64,000 nucleotides of DNA from Halomonas piscis (GCF_031886125.1 NZ_CP119391.1:1798001-1862000); one strand, 5' to 3'. Positions 28,305 through 39,117 are shown, numbered from the stretch's first letter. Notes: generated by a model not told the origin, from the sequence alone. Made by a program: numbers and translations.

Positions 28305-29723
28305 CTACTGGATGGGCGATGTCAAATACGCCGCCCGGGAAATCACCTTTTTCCACATCGGCTGCCGGTACAGCTCGTCCAGGCTGACCTCGCGGCAGCG
28401 GCTGAAATCTTCGCGCAGCATGGCGTCCACGTCAGCGGCAAAGCTGGCGCTGGGAATAAAAGCGGTGATTTCGAAGTTGAGCCGAAACGAGCGGTTGTCC
28501 AGATTGACGGTTCCCACGCTCGCTGCGTTGTCGTCGACAAGGATGACTTTTTGGTGAAGAAAGCCGGGGAGATAACGGTATATTTTTATCCCTGCCTTAA
28601 GCATATCCGGCAGAAACGCCAGCGCCGAAAGATACACCAGCAGATGGTCCGGCCGTTCGGGCATCATCACGCGCACGTCGACTCCGCGCATGGCGGCCAG
28701 CCGCAGCGCATCCTGCACGCCCTGGTCGGGGACGAAATACGGGCTGGTAACCCACAGCCGCTCCCGGGCACTGTGGATCAGGTTTTGCACCAGCAGGCTC
28801 GCGGTGTCCTGCTGATCGGCCGGGCCCGACGGCACAATCACGACACGATGATCCGTCGTTCCGGCCGCTGCCGGCTGCCAGGCCAGCTCGATCACCTCGT
28901 CCGTGGCCCAGTGCCAGTCTTCCCAGAACGCCTCCTGGAGTCCCAGCACGCTGGGCCCTTCCAACGACAGGTGGGTGTCCCGCCAGGCGCCGTGGCGCTG
29001 GCTTTGCCCAAGGTACTCCACGCCCACGTTGAGTCCGCCGACCCAGCCTTTCTGGCCGTCGACCACGGTGATCTTGCGGTGGTTGCGAAAGTTGAGCTGA
29101 AAGCGATGGCGCACTCCCCGGGAGGAGCGAAAGGCGCTGACCGCTACGCCGGCGTCGGCCAGGTCGCGCAGGTAGCCTTCGCTCAGCGAGTGGCTGCCAA
29201 TGCCGTCGTAGAGAAAATACACCCGGACGCCGCGCTCCACGGCCCTGATCAGGTGCCGCTGCACCCGACGCCCCAGCTCGTCGTCGCGCACGATGAAAAA
29301 CTGCATCAGAATATAGTCCCGGGCGTTGTCCAGCCCGGCGCACAGGCTGTCGAACGTGGCCTCGCCGTCAACCAGCAGCTCGGCCCGATTCCCCCGGGTC
29401 AGGGGCATCATGGCGAGCTTTTCCACCGCCTGGATTTCGGCGCTGCCGGGCTCGGCCAGGTGCGGGGTTACTTTGTCGCGATAGCGCGAGAGCACCTGGC
29501 GCAGCACGCTGTCCCGCGCCCCCCGGGCCGAAACGTAGCCGTAAAAGCGCGGCCGGCCGAACATCCAGTAGGCCGGCACGGCCACGTAGGGAAAGGTCAA
29601 AATCGAGATGATCCACGCCACTGCCCCCTGGGAGGTGCGGCTCGACATCAGCGCCATGACCGCGGAGACAATGCCCAGCGCATAGCTCAGCGCAATGGCC
29701 AGACCCAGTAGCGAAGATGTCAT
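28305..29723 (-). CDS. cls: Cardiolipin synthase (phospholipase D type)
   Basis: Condenses two phosphatidylglycerols into cardiolipin at the inner membrane; 472 aa. It has two N-terminal membrane segments (about 3-24 and 33-54) and two HKD motifs, HRKITVVDGQKGWVGGLN in the first half and HQKVILVDDNAASVGTVN in the second. This is the ClsA layout. An intrinsic terminator lies just upstream, so the gene has its own promoter in the 29724-29763 stretch or relies on read-through. Confidence 0.93.
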   Translation of the reverse strand: MTSSLLGLAIALSYALGIVSAVMALMSSRTSQGAVAWIISILTFPYVAVPAYWMFGRPRFYGYVSARGARDSVLRQVLSRYRDKVTPHLAEPGSAEIQAVEKLAMMPLTRGNRAELLVDGEATFDSLCAGLDNARDYILMQFFIVRDDELGRRVQRHLIRAVERGVRVYFLYDGIGSHSLSEGYLRDLADAGVAVSAFRSSRGVRHRFQLNFRNHRKITVVDGQKGWVGGLNVGVEYLGQSQRHGAWRDTHLSLEGPSVLGLQEAFWEDWHWATDEVIELAWQPAAAGTTDHRVVIVPSGPADQQDTASLLVQNLIHSARERLWVTSPYFVPDQGVQDALRLAAMRGVDVRVMMPERPDHLLVYLSALAFLPDMLKAGIKIYRYLPGFLHQKVILVDDNAASVGTVNLDNRSFRLNFEITAFIPSASFAADVDAMLREDFSRCREVSLDELYRQPMWKKVISRAAYLTSPIQ

Positions 29724-29763
29724 AAAGGCTCCCTCAACAAGAATAGCGATGCCGCGAGGCAGT

Positions 29764-29787
29764 AAAAAGCCCCGTTATCCGGGGCTT
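29764..29787 (-). terminator. Intrinsic terminator after the fumarase gene
   Basis: On the minus strand AGCCCCG, a five-base loop and CGGGGCT are followed by a T run (TTTTT). It lies about 130 bp after the fumarase stop and just before the cardiolipin synthase start. Confidence 0.8.
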
Positions 29788-29858
29788 CTGCCGCACAGCG
29801 CCTCGTCGTGACGCCGTGCCGTAGCGGCACTATACTACACTACGCCTTCGCCACGCTG

Positions 29859-29918
29859 TTTTACTGGCACGACGTTTACTGACCCTATGTTTACTGGCCC
29901 TATGTTTACTGGCCCTAG
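29859..29918 (-). repeat. 15-nt tandem repeat at the end of the fumarase gene, four units
   Basis: Units at 29904-29918, 29889-29903, 29874-29888 and a degenerate one at 29859-29873. On the minus strand each unit reads about ATAGGGCCAGTAAAC. The fumarase stop codon TAG is inside the first unit. Because the unit is five codons long, the TAG and TAA of every unit stay in the fumarase frame, giving seven in-frame stops within 60 bases. Confidence 0.9.
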
Positions 29919-31423
29919 GCCTTTTCCGCAATGATCGCTTTCCATTTTGCCGGGCCGGTGTGGTGGATCGAGGTGCCCCGGGTATCCACCGCTACGGTAA
30001 CGGGCATGTCTTCCACTTCGAATTCGTAGATGGCTTCCATGCCCAAATCCTCGAAGCCCACTACCCGGGAGTGCTTGATTGCCTGGGCGACCAGGTAGGC
30101 CGAGCCGCCCACCGCCATCAGATATACCGCCTGGTTGTCGCGAATGGCCTCGATCGCCGCCTCGCCCCGCTCGGCCTTGCCCACCATGCCCAAAAGGCCG
30201 GTGTCTTCCAGCAGGGTGCGGGTAAACTTGTCCATGCGCGTGGCGGTGGTCGGCCCTGCCGGCCCCACCACTTCGTCGCCTACCGGATCCACCGGCCCCA
30301 CGTAGTAGATGAAGCGCCCTTTCAGGTCGACCGGCAGCGGCTCGCCGTTGGCCAGCATGTCGAGCATGCGCTTGTGGGCGGCGTCGCGGCCGGTCAGAAG
30401 CTTGCCGCTGAGCAGCAGCGTATCGCCCGGCGTCCAGTCCTTGACGTCGTCCGGGGTGATGCTGTCCAGGTTGACGCGCTTGACGTTATCCCCGGTTTCT
30501 CGGGTGATTTCCGGCCAGTCTTCCAGCCGGGGCGCGGGCAGCGCGGCCGGGCCCGAGCCGTCCAGCGTAAAGTGGGCGTGGCGGGTCGCGGCGCAGTTGG
30601 GAATGATTGCCACCGGTTTGTTGGCGGCGTGGGTGGGATAGTCCTTGACCTTGATATCCAGCACCGTGGTCAGCCCGCCCAGCCCCTGGGCGCCGATACC
30701 GCTGCGGTTGACCCTGTCAAAAAGCTCCAGGCGCAGCTCCTCGCTGCGGTTCTGCGCGCCCCGCTCGCGAAGCGCCTGGATGTCGATGGGGTCGAGCAGC
30801 GATTCCTTGGCCAGCAGCATGGCTTTTTCCGCCGTGCCGCCGATGCCGATGCCCAGCATCCCCGGCGGGCACCAGCCGGCCCCCATTTTGGGCAGCTGCT
30901 CCATCACCCAGTCGGCGACGCTGTCCGAAGGGGTCAGCATGGCGAACTTTGCCTTGGCTTCGCTGCCGCCGCCCTTGGCCGCGACGTGGATCTCGACGCT
31001 GTCGCCGGGCACCAGGTGGTGATGAATAATGGCCGGGGTGTTGTCCCGGGTGTTTTCCCGCTTGCCGTCCGGGTCGGCCAGCACCGAGGCGCGCAGTACG
31101 TTGTCGGGGAGCTGATAGGCCCGGCGCACGCCCTCGTTGACCATGTCGTCAAGGCTCATGCTGGCGTCGGCAAAGCGCACGTTCATGCCCACGTGGACGA
31201 ATACCGTGACGATGCCGGTATCCTGGCAGATCGGCCGCTGGCCAAAAGCGCACATGCGCGAGTTGATCAGGATCTGGGCGATGGCATCTTTCGCCGCCGG
31301 GTTTTCCTCGCGCTCGTAGGCCTCGGCCATGGCGTCGATGAAATCCTTGGGGTGGTAGTAGGAAATGTACTGCAGCGCATCGGCGACGCTCTGTATCACG
31401 TCGTCCTGGGCAATGGCGGTCAT
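29915..31423 (-). CDS. fum: Class I fumarate hydratase (iron-sulfur, single chain)
   Basis: Converts fumarate to malate in the TCA cycle with a [4Fe-4S] cluster; 502 aa. The N-terminal alpha region has SRMCAFGQRPICQDTG, with cysteines suited to the cluster. The GIGIGGTAEKAMLLAKESLL segment, the NCAATRH motif and the C-terminal beta region (GPTTATRMDKFTRTLLED) show the FumA/FumB-type fusion of the two halves. Class I enzymes are oxygen- and superoxide-sensitive. The stop codon lies inside a tandem repeat. A sigma70-like promoter is visible upstream at 31504-31532. Confidence 0.93.
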   Translation of the reverse strand: MTAIAQDDVIQSVADALQYISYYHPKDFIDAMAEAYEREENPAAKDAIAQILINSRMCAFGQRPICQDTGIVTVFVHVGMNVRFADASMSLDDMVNEGVRRAYQLPDNVLRASVLADPDGKRENTRDNTPAIIHHHLVPGDSVEIHVAAKGGGSEAKAKFAMLTPSDSVADWVMEQLPKMGAGWCPPGMLGIGIGGTAEKAMLLAKESLLDPIDIQALRERGAQNRSEELRLELFDRVNRSGIGAQGLGGLTTVLDIKVKDYPTHAANKPVAIIPNCAATRHAHFTLDGSGPAALPAPRLEDWPEITRETGDNVKRVNLDSITPDDVKDWTPGDTLLLSGKLLTGRDAAHKRMLDMLANGEPLPVDLKGRFIYYVGPVDPVGDEVVGPAGPTTATRMDKFTRTLLEDTGLLGMVGKAERGEAAIEAIRDNQAVYLMAVGGSAYLVAQAIKHSRVVGFEDLGMEAIYEFEVEDMPVTVAVDTRGTSIHHTGPAKWKAIIAEKA

Positions 31424-31503
31424 GAAGAAACGGCTCCTGGCATAGCGGGTTATGCGCCGGTGGCAAGGCGGGCATCATCAGACCCGCGCCCCGGCGCCGC
31501 GCC

Positions 31504-31532
31504 ATTATAGCGCATCGCTACCCCGCTCTGAA
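31504..31532 (-). promoter_or_regulatory. Sigma70-type promoter for the fumarase gene
   Basis: Minus strand TTCAGA (31527-31532), a 17-base spacer, and a perfect TATAAT (31504-31509), about 80 bp upstream of the fumarase ATG. This is one of the better promoter matches in the window. Confidence 0.6.
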
Positions 31533-31627
31533 GCGAGGCGCCCCGGGCCCGGGGCTATCGCCATTAGCTCCGGCCAGCCGGGCTGAGTCGCCAGCAGATC
31601 TGCGAGGGGCACTATGAAGCTCTCCTC

Positions 31628-31657
31628 GGACGCTAACCTACGCCATCCGTGGCGTAG
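31628..31657. repeat. Hairpin repeat with CCATCCGTGG core
   Basis: An 8-bp perfect stem CTACGCCA/TGGCGTAG with loop TCCG at 31638-31657, preceded by GGACGCTAAC. The same plan (GGAAGCTAC, then stem TGATGCCA/TGGCATCA with loop TCCA) occurs at 37452-37480. The loops agree in three of four bases and the stems differ with compensating changes, which points to a family of structured extragenic repeats. Confidence 0.65.
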
Positions 31658-31802
31658 CCCCCTTCACATCTTCCCGGCTCCTTCAACCATGGACAGCTTG
31701 ACTGCCTTTGTTATGGGTTTATCAGATGGAGCGGATGGAAGATAACGGTATAAATTCTTATGGAAGAAGCCACATGAACAAAGCGACGCGGCGCCGGCGC
31801 GG

Positions 31803-32627
31803 TCAGGGCGAGGGCTGGCACCGCGGGCAAAAATACAGCCGCCGGGCGCCCACCGACACGCGTTCGATGGGGGTGGCGCAGCGGTGGCAGCCAAGCCCTT
31901 CGCGCTCAAAAACGGCAAAGCGCCGCTGGCGCGGCGCCTCGCCCTGGCGCCTGGCCTTTTCTACCCATTCCGGGGCGTTGGTCGTGCCGGCGCTGCGGTA
32001 GGTTTGCCAGGTCAGCTCGAGGATATATCGCGCCAGCCGCTGGCGCGCGTCACCGCTCAGATCCCCGGGGCGGCGCTTGTGGTGCAGCCCGGCAAAGAAC
32101 AGGATCTCGCTGCGCAGGTAGTTGCCCGGCCCGGCAACAAAGCCCTGGTCCAGCAGCAGCCCGCCAAGGCCCCGGCGGGAAAAGCGCTTGCTCGCCAGAC
32201 GCTCGGCAATGTCGCCCACGGTGACCGTTTCGCTGAGCAGATCCGGTCCCTGCCGGGCGATGAACGGATGCGCTTCGATGGTAGCGTCGCGCCACATGCT
32301 CACGTCCGACGCGCTGTAGAGGCTGGCCGCGCGATCGCCGACTTCAAGCCGCACGCGAAGCGAACGCTTCGTCTCGGGCGGCGCCCCCGCCGGGTGCAGC
32401 TTCCACAGGCCGTACAGCTGGTTGTGGGAGTACAGCACCCGGCCGTCGTCAAAGCGCACGAGCATGGCCTTGCCCCGGGTGTCGACCCGCTCGACTCGCC
32501 GCCCGATGAGCGAGTCGGCGTGGGCTCTGAGGTCGGCAAAGGCGAACCAGGCCGCGTCGATGGGCCCGCCGGCCAGCTGTGCTTCCACGCGGTCCGCCGC
32601 GCGGCGGATTTCCGGTCCTTCGGGCAT
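31803..32627 (-). CDS. nei: Endonuclease VIII (Nei)
   Basis: DNA glycosylase/AP lyase for oxidised pyrimidines, 274 aa. It begins MPEGPEIRRAADRVE, giving the catalytic N-terminal Pro and Glu after Met removal. The catalytic Lys53 is in RGKAMLVRF, the helix-two-turn-helix region contains GPGNYLRSEILF, and the C-terminal zinc finger reads CHRC...CPRC. PEGPEIRR distinguishes Nei from Fpg (PELPEVE). It lies 16 bp downstream of uvrB on the same strand, a DNA-repair pair. Confidence 0.93.
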   Translation of the reverse strand: MPEGPEIRRAADRVEAQLAGGPIDAAWFAFADLRAHADSLIGRRVERVDTRGKAMLVRFDDGRVLYSHNQLYGLWKLHPAGAPPETKRSLRVRLEVGDRAASLYSASDVSMWRDATIEAHPFIARQGPDLLSETVTVGDIAERLASKRFSRRGLGGLLLDQGFVAGPGNYLRSEILFFAGLHHKRRPGDLSGDARQRLARYILELTWQTYRSAGTTNAPEWVEKARRQGEAPRQRRFAVFEREGLGCHRCATPIERVSVGARRLYFCPRCQPSP

Positions 32628-32643
32628 GCCTCACCTCCTGGGC

Positions 32644-34668
<2,025 letters not shown>

Positions 34669-34696
34669 GTCGTCTCCCGAAAAGGCGGTGCGGCGG

Positions 34697-34894
34697 TTAC
34701 GATATGCTGACACCCAGGTTGAGCGCTTCGACCGCGCGGATCAGCGCCTCGCGCCGAGCGCGCCCTTCCACTTCGGCGCCGTGGCGGCCGACTTCGGCGC
34801 TGTCCACGCCGTCAAGCATCATCAGCGCCGTAGTGATCCGGTTGACCTGGTCGGTACTGGTCACGCCCTTGAACGTCAGTGTGTGCTGCGCCAT
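34697..34894 (-). CDS. Small heavy-metal-associated-domain-like protein without the CxxC motif
   Basis: A 65-aa protein ([36 protein letters not shown]) whose beta-alpha-beta-beta-alpha-beta pattern and length match a stand-alone HMA (copper-chaperone-like) domain. The metal-binding GMxCxxC is replaced by GVTSTDQ and there is no cysteine at all, so metal transfer by that route is unlikely. The ATG at 34894 has AGGAAAGGGC upstream. It precedes uvrB by 28 bp and may be co-transcribed with it. An AT-rich stretch at 34910-34935 probably holds the promoter. Confidence 0.75.
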   Translation of the reverse strand: MAQHTLTFKGVTSTDQVNRITTALMMLDGVDSAEVGRHGAEVEGRARREALIRAVEALNLGVSIS

Positions 34895-35053
34895 GCCCTT
34901 TCCTGTCCAAATACTATACATAAAATAAAATCATAAAGGTTGCGCCCAACCCCGGCGAGTGTAGCACAGCGCCGGTCGCCTGCCATTAAGCCGCTGCCGG
35001 GATACATGGTAGGCTCGGGGGCAGTTTTCAAGCGCTTTACGCAAGGATATGAC

Positions 35054-36037
35054 ATGACAACGCACGCCTCCCCCGTCACGCTCTCCGCCACGGCAACCCT
35101 CGAGCACCTGGCGGCCCTGGATATCCGCGGCGACGATGCCGAAGGCTTCCTGCAGGGGCAAACCAGCGCCCAGGTCAACCTGGCCGACGGCCATTTTGCC
35201 GCGCTTACCTGCTTCTGCACGCCCAAGGGGCGCATGCTGGCCAGCGGCCAGCTTGCGCGCATGGGCGAAGGCCACTACCGCCTGATAGTGCACGCCTCGC
35301 TGATCGAGCCGTTGATGGCGCACCTGAAAAAGTTCGCGCCGTTCTACAAGGTCAGCCTGGACGCCGCCGATGCCGTGCTGCTGGGCGCCAGCCGCCGCGA
35401 CGCCGAGACCCTGGCCGATACTTTTGGCCTTGCGCTGCCAACGACGGCCTGGCAGCAAAGCCAGGCGGACAGCGACGCGGCCATCGCCGTTTGCTATCCG
35501 GAAGAAAGCGGCGCCAACAGCAACGGCTGGCGCTGGCTTTTCATTCTGCCCGCTGCCGAGGCAGAAAAACTCGACTGCCGGGGCGACGCCGCCCGCTGGC
35601 AGCTGGCCGACGTACGCCGGGGGCTTGTGTGGCTTGACGCCGACCAGCAGGACAGCTATCTGCCGCAGATGCTCAACTGGGAGGCGCTGGGCGGCATCAG
35701 CTTCAAGAAGGGCTGCTATACCGGCCAGGAAGTCGTCGCTCGGGCGCACTTTCGCGGCCAGGTAAAAAAGCGCCTGTCGCTGGGCTACCTGGACGCCGCC
35801 ACGCCGCCGGCCAACGGCGCCGGGGTCACCACCGACGAGGGCAAGAACATCGGCGAAGTCGTCGCCAGCGCCCCGGCGGAAAACGACCAGACCGCGGTGC
35901 TCGCCGTACTCAATACCCGGCCGCTGGAAAAAGAGCCCGCGCTGGCTATCGAGGACGCAACGCTCACCCTTGCCGAACTGCCCTACGCTATCGAGCGCGT
36001 GGACCCGGAAGACCTGGCGTCCGGGGTAACGGCATAG
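35054..36037 (+). CDS. ygfZ: tRNA-modifying protein YgfZ (folate-binding)
   Basis: Folate-binding protein related to GcvT (327 aa) that supports iron-sulfur enzymes such as MiaB. The hallmark KGCYTGQE motif is present with Cys221, after LNWEALGGISF. The N-terminal GCV_T-like region includes DAEGFLQGQTSAQV. The ATG at 35054 follows AAGGATATGAC. It is divergent from the HMA-like/uvrB group and ends 20 bp before a convergent small membrane protein gene. Confidence 0.93.
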   Translation: MTTHASPVTLSATATLEHLAALDIRGDDAEGFLQGQTSAQVNLADGHFAALTCFCTPKGRMLASGQLARMGEGHYRLIVHASLIEPLMAHLKKFAPFYKVSLDAADAVLLGASRRDAETLADTFGLALPTTAWQQSQADSDAAIAVCYPEESGANSNGWRWLFILPAAEAEKLDCRGDAARWQLADVRRGLVWLDADQQDSYLPQMLNWEALGGISFKKGCYTGQEVVARAHFRGQVKKRLSLGYLDAATPPANGAGVTTDEGKNIGEVVASAPAENDQTAVLAVLNTRPLEKEPALAIEDATLTLAELPYAIERVDPEDLASGVTA

Positions 36038-36057
36038 CAACGACGGCATAGCAACGG

Positions 36058-36549
36058 TTAGCGGCTGCGCAGCCTGCTGAAGAGACCACGCCAGAAAGCG
36101 GTGCCGGCGACCAGCCACAGCCCCATACCCAGCTGCAACGCCTGCCCCGCCGGTCGCAGCAGCTGATGCCAGGCAAAGGTTTCAACGTAGGGTACAAACG
36201 CCAGCGCGTTGGGCAGTGCAGCCAGCGCGCTGACGACAAAGTAAAGCCCCAAAAGCTGAATCAATAGCGCTTGATCCCGCCGGCCAAGCGCCGTGGTCTC
36301 ATCGGGCGCGGCCTCACCCACCCGGGCCAGCGCCGAGCGCGCCGCCCGGCTGATCGCCCACACCGCCAGCAGCCCAACCAGCAGGAAGCCGCCGTGATAC
36401 AGCAAGAAAAGCGCCGGGGTGTCGCCGCCGGGCAAAGTCTCGGTGCTCTGCAGCAGCAGCGAAAGCGTCGGCAGGCTGAGTATCAGCTTGACCAGCAGCC
36501 ACAGCGCCAACAGGCGCAGAGCGACGGCAGTAATCTGTTTGGACAGCAC
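36058..36549 (-). CDS. Small membrane protein of unknown function
   Basis: I do not recognise this family. The 163-aa product (GTG start at 36549 with AAGGAG five bases before it) has about four hydrophobic segments (roughly 7-33, 47-68, 93-118 and 132-155), a short positively charged loop (SRAARSALARVGEAAPDE) and a basic C-terminus (SRLRSR). The open frame continues upstream of the GTG into the TatD coding region, but that part is not plausible protein. It lies 41 bp downstream of the tatD-like gene on the same strand. Confidence 0.7.
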   Translation of the reverse strand: MLSKQITAVALRLLALWLLVKLILSLPTLSLLLQSTETLPGGDTPALFLLYHGGFLLVGLLAVWAISRAARSALARVGEAAPDETTALGRRDQALLIQLLGLYFVVSALAALPNALAFVPYVETFAWHQLLRPAGQALQLGMGLWLVAGTAFWRGLFSRLRSR

Positions 36550-36590
36550 GAGAACTCCTTGAAAACAGCAAGCGTTACCGCCGGCGCCGG

Positions 36591-37382
36591 CTAAAGCGCC
36601 AATCCGAACAGCGCCCGGGCGCTGGCCGTGGCCCGGGCGGCAATCGTGGCCGCGCTTTCGCCGCGAAGATCGGCCACGTGCTCGCACACCCGGGCAACGT
36701 TGGCGGGCTCGTTGCGCTTGCCCTGCTCCCCGCATAGCGGCATGTCCGGGCTGTCGGTTTCCAACACGAAGCCGCTATCCGGCAGGCTTTTGACCACGCG
36801 GTGAAGCTTTTTCGCCCTGGGGTAGGTCAGCGCCCCGCCGAGCCCCAGGGTAAACCCCAGCTCGAGAAAGCGGCGCGCCTGCTCCGGCGAGCCGGCAAAG
36901 GCGTGGATCAGCCCGCCCTTGGGCAGTGCCAGCTGGCGCAGGCGCTTGGCGACCTCGTCGTTGGCGTGCACGCAGTGAACCACCACCGGCAGCTCAAGGT
37001 GCTTGGCCAGCCGCAGCTGGGCGTCAAACAGCGCCCACTGGGCCTCGAGCGTGTCGTCAAAGCGGGCGTCGATACCGCACTCGCCCACGGCGACCGCGTG
37101 GGGATTCTCCGCCAGCGAGGCCTCAAGCGCCCTGACATCGGCGTCGTCTTCCAGCCGGTGTTCATCCATGAAGTACGGGTGCAGCCCCAGGCACACGCTG
37201 ACGTCCGCCCGCCTGCCCAGCGCCAGCACCCCCGGCCAGGCATCGCGGGTGGTGCCCGGCACCACAAAGTGGCGCACCCCCGCCTCCCGGGCGCGGTCAA
37301 ACATCGCTTCGCGGTCGGCGTCGAAGTCGCTAAAGTCCAGATGGCAGTGGGCGTCAATCAGCACTGCGTCCCCCTCAAACAT
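36591..37382 (-). CDS. tatD: TatD-family metal-dependent hydrolase
   Basis: TIM-barrel amidohydrolase-like protein, 263 aa from the ATG at 37382; TatD enzymes act as 3'-5' exonucleases or D-aminoacyl-tRNA deacylases. Metal ligands are in IDAHCHLD, VGECGID, VVVHCVHAND, HAFAG and VLETDSPDMPL. A GTG at 37367 would give the more usual VLIDAHCHLDF start and also has a purine-rich site upstream, so the start is uncertain by five codons. An inverted-repeat element lies immediately upstream. Confidence 0.88.
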   Translation of the reverse strand: MFEGDAVLIDAHCHLDFSDFDADREAMFDRAREAGVRHFVVPGTTRDAWPGVLALGRRADVSVCLGLHPYFMDEHRLEDDADVRALEASLAENPHAVAVGECGIDARFDDTLEAQWALFDAQLRLAKHLELPVVVHCVHANDEVAKRLRQLALPKGGLIHAFAGSPEQARRFLELGFTLGLGGALTYPRAKKLHRVVKSLPDSGFVLETDSPDMPLCGEQGKRNEPANVARVCEHVADLRGESAATIAARATASARALFGLAL

Positions 37383-37403
37383 CAATCTCCGAATCAGCCT
37401 TAC

Positions 37404-37511
37404 AGCGTGCGCCGGGGTAACGCTTCGCGAAGGCGCTGTGAATCCATCCCTGGAAGCTACTGATGCCATCCATGGCATCAAACCTTCGCTCCGGATACCC
37501 CGGCGCACGCT
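37404..37511. repeat. 108-bp inverted-repeat-bounded extragenic element
   Basis: The ends form a perfect 16-bp inverted repeat, AGCGTGCGCCGGGGTA at 37404-37419 and its complement at 37496-37511. Inside lie a second pair (GCGAAGG near 37428 and CCTTCGC near 37483) and a central hairpin, stem TGATGCCA/TGGCATCA with loop TCCA at 37461-37480. A shorter TCCA/TGGA hairpin with loop TCCC is at 37443-37454. It holds no coding frame and sits between prfC and tatD. Its centre resembles the hairpin at 31628-31657. Confidence 0.8.
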
Positions 37512-37524
37512 CCATCCGAAGCTA

Positions 37525-39117
37525 TTAATGCTCCCGGGTCGGCCGGAAGCGCACCTCGGGCCAACGCTCCTGGGTCATCTGCAGATTGACCCGGGTAGGC
37601 GCAATGTAGGTCAGATAGCCACCGCCGTCGATGGCGAGGTTGGCGCTGGCCTTGCTCTTGAATTCCTCGAGCTTTTTGGCGTCGTCGCAGTACACCCAGC
37701 GGGCGGTGTGGACGTTAACGCCCTCGTAGATACAGTCGACCTTGTACTCTTCCTTCAGCCGGTGGGCGACCACGTCAAACTGCAGCGTGCCCACCGCGCC
37801 AAGGATCAGGTCGTTGTTGTCCAGCGGCATGAAGACCTGGGTCGCGCCCTCTTCGGAGAGCTGCTGCAGGCCTTTTTGCAGCGCCTTCATCCTCAGCGGA
37901 TCCTTCAGACGTACGCGCTTGAACAACTCCGGGGCAAAGTGGGGAATGCCGGTAAAGCGCATGTCCTCGCCCTGGGTGAAGGTGTCGCCGATCTGGATGG
38001 TGCCGTGGTTGTGCAGGCCGATGATGTCCCCGGGCCAGGCCTCTTCCACGTGCGCCCGATCCGAGGCCATGAAGGTCAGGGCGTCGGCGATCTTGACGTC
38101 CTTGCCGATACGCACGTGGCGCATCTTCATGTTCTTGTCGTACTTACCCGAGCACACCCGCAAAAACGCAATGCGGTCGCGGTGCTTGGGGTCCATGTTG
38201 GCCTGGATCTTGAACACAAAGCCCGAGAAGCGCTCGTCGTCGGCGCTCACCTCTCGCTTGTCGGTCTCCCGGGGCTTGGGCGCCGGGGCGTATTCCACGA
38301 AGCCGTCGAGCATTTCGCGCACGCCGAAGTTGCCCATGGCGGTACCGAAGTACACCGGCGACAGCTCGCCGCGACGGTAGGCCTCGAGGTCAAACTCGTG
38401 GGACGCGCCGCGCACCAGCTCCACTTCCATGCGCAGCTCTTCGGCGGCGTCTTCGCCCAGCACCTCGTCCACCTCGGGATTGTCCAGCCCCTCGATGCGG
38501 TTATCGTCGGGGATACGATTCCCCTGCCCCTGGGTATAGAGGTGAATGACGTCGTTATACAGGTGGTAAACGCCCTTGAAGTGCCGCCCCATGCCGATGG
38601 GCCAGGTCATGGGCGCGCACTGGATGTTGAGCACGGTTTCGACTTCGTCCATCACCTCGATGGGGTCCCGGGTGTCGCGGTCCAGCTTGTTGATGAAGGT
38701 CAGAATCGGCGTGGTGCGCAAACGGCAGACCTCCATCAGCTTGATGGTGCGGTCTTCCACGCCCTTGGCCGCGTCGATCACCATCAGCGCCGAATCCACC
38801 GCGGTGAGCGTGCGGTAGGTATCCTCGGAAAAGTCCTCGTGGCCCGGGGTATCGAGCAGGTTGACGATCCGGCCGCCGTAGGGAAACTGCATCACCGAGG
38901 TAGTTACCGAGATACCGCGCTCCTGCTCCATCTTCATCCAGTCAGAGGTGGCGCTTCGGTCGTTGCGCTTGCTTTTCACCGAGCCCGCCATCTGGATGGC
39001 GTTGCCGAACAGCAGCATTTTCTCGGTAATGGTGGTTTTACCCGCGTCGGGGTGAGAGATAATCGCGAAAGTTCGGCGCAGATCGGCCTCCTGCGCGACT
39101 TGCTGGGCTTGACTCAT
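37525..39117 (-). CDS. prfC: Peptide chain release factor 3
   Basis: Translational GTPase (530 aa) that recycles RF1/RF2 after termination. The G domain has [16 protein letters not shown] (G1), [14 protein letters not shown] (G2), [12 protein letters not shown] (G3) and FINKLDRD (G4), the RF3 pattern. The C-terminal domain reads [18 protein letters not shown]. Length equals the family norm. It reads toward the inverted-repeat element and tatD. Confidence 0.96.
   Translation of the reverse strand: MSQAQQVAQEADLRRTFAIISHPDAGKTTITEKMLLFGNAIQMAGSVKSKRNDRSATSDWMKMEQERGISVTTSVMQFPYGGRIVNLLDTPGHEDFSEDTYRTLTAVDSALMVIDAAKGVEDRTIKLMEVCRLRTTPILTFINKLDRDTRDPIEVMDEVETVLNIQCAPMTWPIGMGRHFKGVYHLYNDVIHLYTQGQGNRIPDDNRIEGLDNPEVDEVLGEDAAEELRMEVELVRGASHEFDLEAYRRGELSPVYFGTAMGNFGVREMLDGFVEYAPAPKPRETDKREVSADDERFSGFVFKIQANMDPKHRDRIAFLRVCSGKYDKNMKMRHVRIGKDVKIADALTFMASDRAHVEEAWPGDIIGLHNHGTIQIGDTFTQGEDMRFTGIPHFAPELFKRVRLKDPLRMKALQKGLQQLSEEGATQVFMPLDNNDLILGAVGTLQFDVVAHRLKEEYKVDCIYEGVNVHTARWVYCDDAKKLEEFKSKASANLAIDGGGYLTYIAPTRVNLQMTQERWPEVRFRPTREH

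Larger units (their letters stand above)
31424..31802. other. 379-bp intergenic region between the fumarase and nei genes
   Basis: It carries the fumarase promoter and a hairpin repeat (31628-31657). A short + strand frame (31708-32001) runs into nei antisense and has no recognisable product. The stretch 31680-31760 is locally AT-richer than its surroundings. I see no further gene. Confidence 0.6.

Noticed and set aside
29874..29918. 15-nt tandem repeat considered as part of the fumarase coding sequence
   Set aside because: The first unit already contains the stop codon, and every unit adds further stops in the same frame.
31708..32001. Possible small + strand gene between the fumarase and nei genes
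   Set aside because: Most of it is antisense to the nei zinc-finger region, the sequence is Arg-rich with no motif, and no good ribosome site precedes it.
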